Source: Lepidostoma basale (Eukaryota > Arthropoda > Insecta > Trichoptera > Lepidostomatidae). Taken from it: a stretch of DNA of 64,000 nucleotides. Both the position numbers and the translations under genes were made by a program. Positions 62,479 to 64,000 of the stretch are shown here, one piece after another. Every line of letters begins with the position of its first letter. Positions within the stretch are counted from its first letter, which is position 1. The stretch spans positions 1 through 64,000 of the forward strand of contig JAHDVF020000880.1 in assembly GCA_022606425.2 (NCBI GenBank). Direction: 5' to 3'. The notes below the pieces were generated by a model. The model ran no database searches, had not been told where the DNA came from, and saw nothing but the letters and a program-made list of their open reading frames with translations.

Positions 62479-62929
62479 GAATTCTATCGTTTGGTTCCAA
62501 CAACTACGCTACAAACCATTGCTTTTTCGCTTTCTTTCGTTCAAAAGTACCCAGCTTAACAACCTTATATATGACATCTTTAATAACTGAATAAAGGCGA
62601 GGTCAACTCTAGGTAGTTACATAATTTGTATTCCGGAGGCAATCGCTCAATTATGAGCGGATAATTTATCAAAGTATTATTTATTGCTCGATAAAGAAAA
62701 AAATTACGTATGGCATTTTGAAAAGCGGTGTTGATTCTAGACAGTTTTTTCCGTTCCGTTGCGACATTGTTTATTTTTAATCAAAATTGGAATGTGATAA
62801 ATCTGTCGCTCTGAGTGACGACTATCACTCTATTAGTGGGGTGTTTTAAAACTTGAAGGAAGGTAGCTTTTAAATCGCTGATCGGTGATAAAAAATACGT
62901 ATCTTCAAAATTTTCATCCAATTTATTTA
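62479..62929. other. Unassigned non-coding sequence
   Basis: Nothing recognised. Confidence 0.5.
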
Positions 62930-63250
62930 TTAATTAATTACTATTATACACAAATAAGACATAATAAACGAAAAAATATTTAGACGACTCATTTGGACAC
63001 AAACTGGTGTAACAAAAAAAACGATATGAAATTTAAAAAATATATATATTAGAAGGATCCCAAATATGTCGACGTCAATGAGGCAGTACTCCTTCCAGAA
63101 ATTGTAATATTTTTTTATGAATACCGCAACACTGACACTTAAAATGTCCAAATCTGAGATGATTAGATTCAACGTCCGAATAGCTCTTTGTACTGGCATC
63201 ACCACAGGCAGGTTGGTTCTGCGTGACGGAGCAAAGAACAATTGATGTCG
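62930..63250 (-). mobile_element. LINE-Z 3' end
   Basis: Minus strand: LFFAPSRRTNLPVVMPVQRA, IRTLNLIISDLDILSVSVAV, FIKKYYNF, then an AT-rich 3' UTR. Compare 26390 and 60554. Confidence 0.65.
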
Positions 63251-63414
63251 GCACTAACGCAGGTAACTCTGATTCTTTGAAAATGACCGTACTAGTCCCC
63301 TTTTCGCTTTCGCTCCAAAATTATTATATAGGTAAGAGACATACTTTATTGAGAGTAACCTGACTGTCGCGATAAAATTCATATTTGAAGCAATACTGTA
63401 TAGAAGTATTATTA
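63251..63414. other. Short unassigned spacer
   Basis: Nothing seen. Confidence 0.45.
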
Positions 63415-63770
63415 TTCTTCTTCTTCAGCCTTCTTCACTCTACTGCTGGATAGGTCTCTTCCATTTTACACCACTCATCCACGTTTTATCCCTTTCGCAT
63501 CCTCCACAGCTATACGGCCAATGTCATCAATCCATCTTTTAGGTAGCTTCCCGACACTACTGTTCCTTTTCCAAGACTTCCATTGGAGTATTTGGGCGCC
63601 CATCTGGTACTGCCTTGTTTGACTATGTGTCAAGCTCATTATCACTTCAATTTAGCTGTATGATTCATGTTATCGTCAACCTTGGTTCGGCGCCTAATTT
63701 CTTAATTTCTTATTTTATCTCGAAGACTCACGCTGAGCATTTGAATCTCAATGCATCGTAATGTGCGATT
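63415..63770 (-). mobile_element. LINE-B (RTE-like) 3' end
   Basis: Minus strand: TLRCIEIQMLSVSLRDKIRN, stop, EIRRRTKVDDNMNHTAKLK, then PKRWIDDIGRIAVEDAKGIK, WKRPIQQ-like end and (GAA)n (seen as CTTCTTCTTC at 63418). Frameshifted and stop-containing. Confidence 0.75.
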
Positions 63771-64000
63771 TAATTTAAGGACACTTTTTGCTGTAAAGTA
63801 ATATTGCCTTGCTAATAGCCAAAAATCTTCGATAGATAAATATTGCTTTAAAAAAATCTCCAATAGGGAATATGGGTTCAACATGCGTCTAATACGGGTC
63901 TTCCTTACAAAACTGTGTATCTTATATGCTAATTTCCTTACTGTTACACATACTATTATATATTTTAAACATTTTTGACTTGTATCACTGTTCCCGTAAA
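63771..64000. other. Unassigned AT-rich end of window
   Basis: Nothing recognised. Confidence 0.5.

Overview
This is nuclear DNA from an animal, most likely a moth or butterfly. It is AT-rich and shows no bacterial gene organisation. It is packed with short tRNA-derived SINEs, 5'-truncated LINEs ending in (TTAG)n, (TTTG)n or (GAA)n tails, Helitron ends ending in CTAG, hAT elements with 8-bp target-site duplications (TSDs) and a mariner of the cecropia/Hsmar1 type. Lepidoptera is an inference from the combination and style of these repeats; no host gene is recognised that would settle it.

The window is essentially an intergenic/intronic repeat landscape. Only three pieces look like host coding exons, all on the minus strand. 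One is a first coding exon with ATG, signal peptide and splice donor (12867-12989). The other two are internal exons of an alpha-helical, coiled-coil-like protein (59471-59605 and 53842-53913), which share the pattern Q-L-x-R-Q-x-x-L-x-x-S-R-Y. Two weaker GC-rich exon candidates lie at 6310-6430 and 46455-46555.

Repeat families named here (labels are mine): LINE-A is the dominant family, about 20 copies with subfamilies A1-A4; its reverse transcriptase has a YADD box and its tail is (TTAG)n or (TTTG)n. LINE-B is RTE-like with a (GAA)n tail. LINE-C, D, F, K, L, X, Y and Z are 3' fragments of other non-LTR elements. SINE-A and SINE-B are two tRNA-derived SINE families. MITE-1 to MITE-5 are fold-back or TIR elements. 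There are also two hAT elements, one intact mariner, one internally deleted IS630/Tc1-like element and Helitron pieces.

Layout: 1-12.4 kb holds LINE-A/D/Y fragments, a hAT carrying a nested SINE and LINE, and a 242-bp tandem duplication. 12.4-13.6 kb holds the host first exon bracketed by inverted repeats. 14-25 kb is LINE/SINE/MITE mosaic. 25-33 kb has SINE-A copies, LINE-Z and the deleted IS630-like element. 33-38.9 kb has Helitron pieces, LINE-L and a hAT splitting a SINE. 39-45 kb has LINE-C, a hAT-derived minisatellite, a Helitron and the intact mariner. 45-52 kb has MITE-1 copies and a 2-kb LINE-A inside a fold-back element. 52-60 kb has a 286-bp satellite and the two host internal exons. 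60-64 kb has a second long LINE-A copy and other LINE ends.

Nested insertions with clean TSDs give a relative chronology: LINE-A into LINE-A, LINE-Y and SINE-A into hAT, hAT into SINE-A, MITE-4 into LINE-A, LINE-B beside a host exon. The mariner (perfect TIRs, intact ORF) and the two long, near-identical LINE-A copies look youngest.
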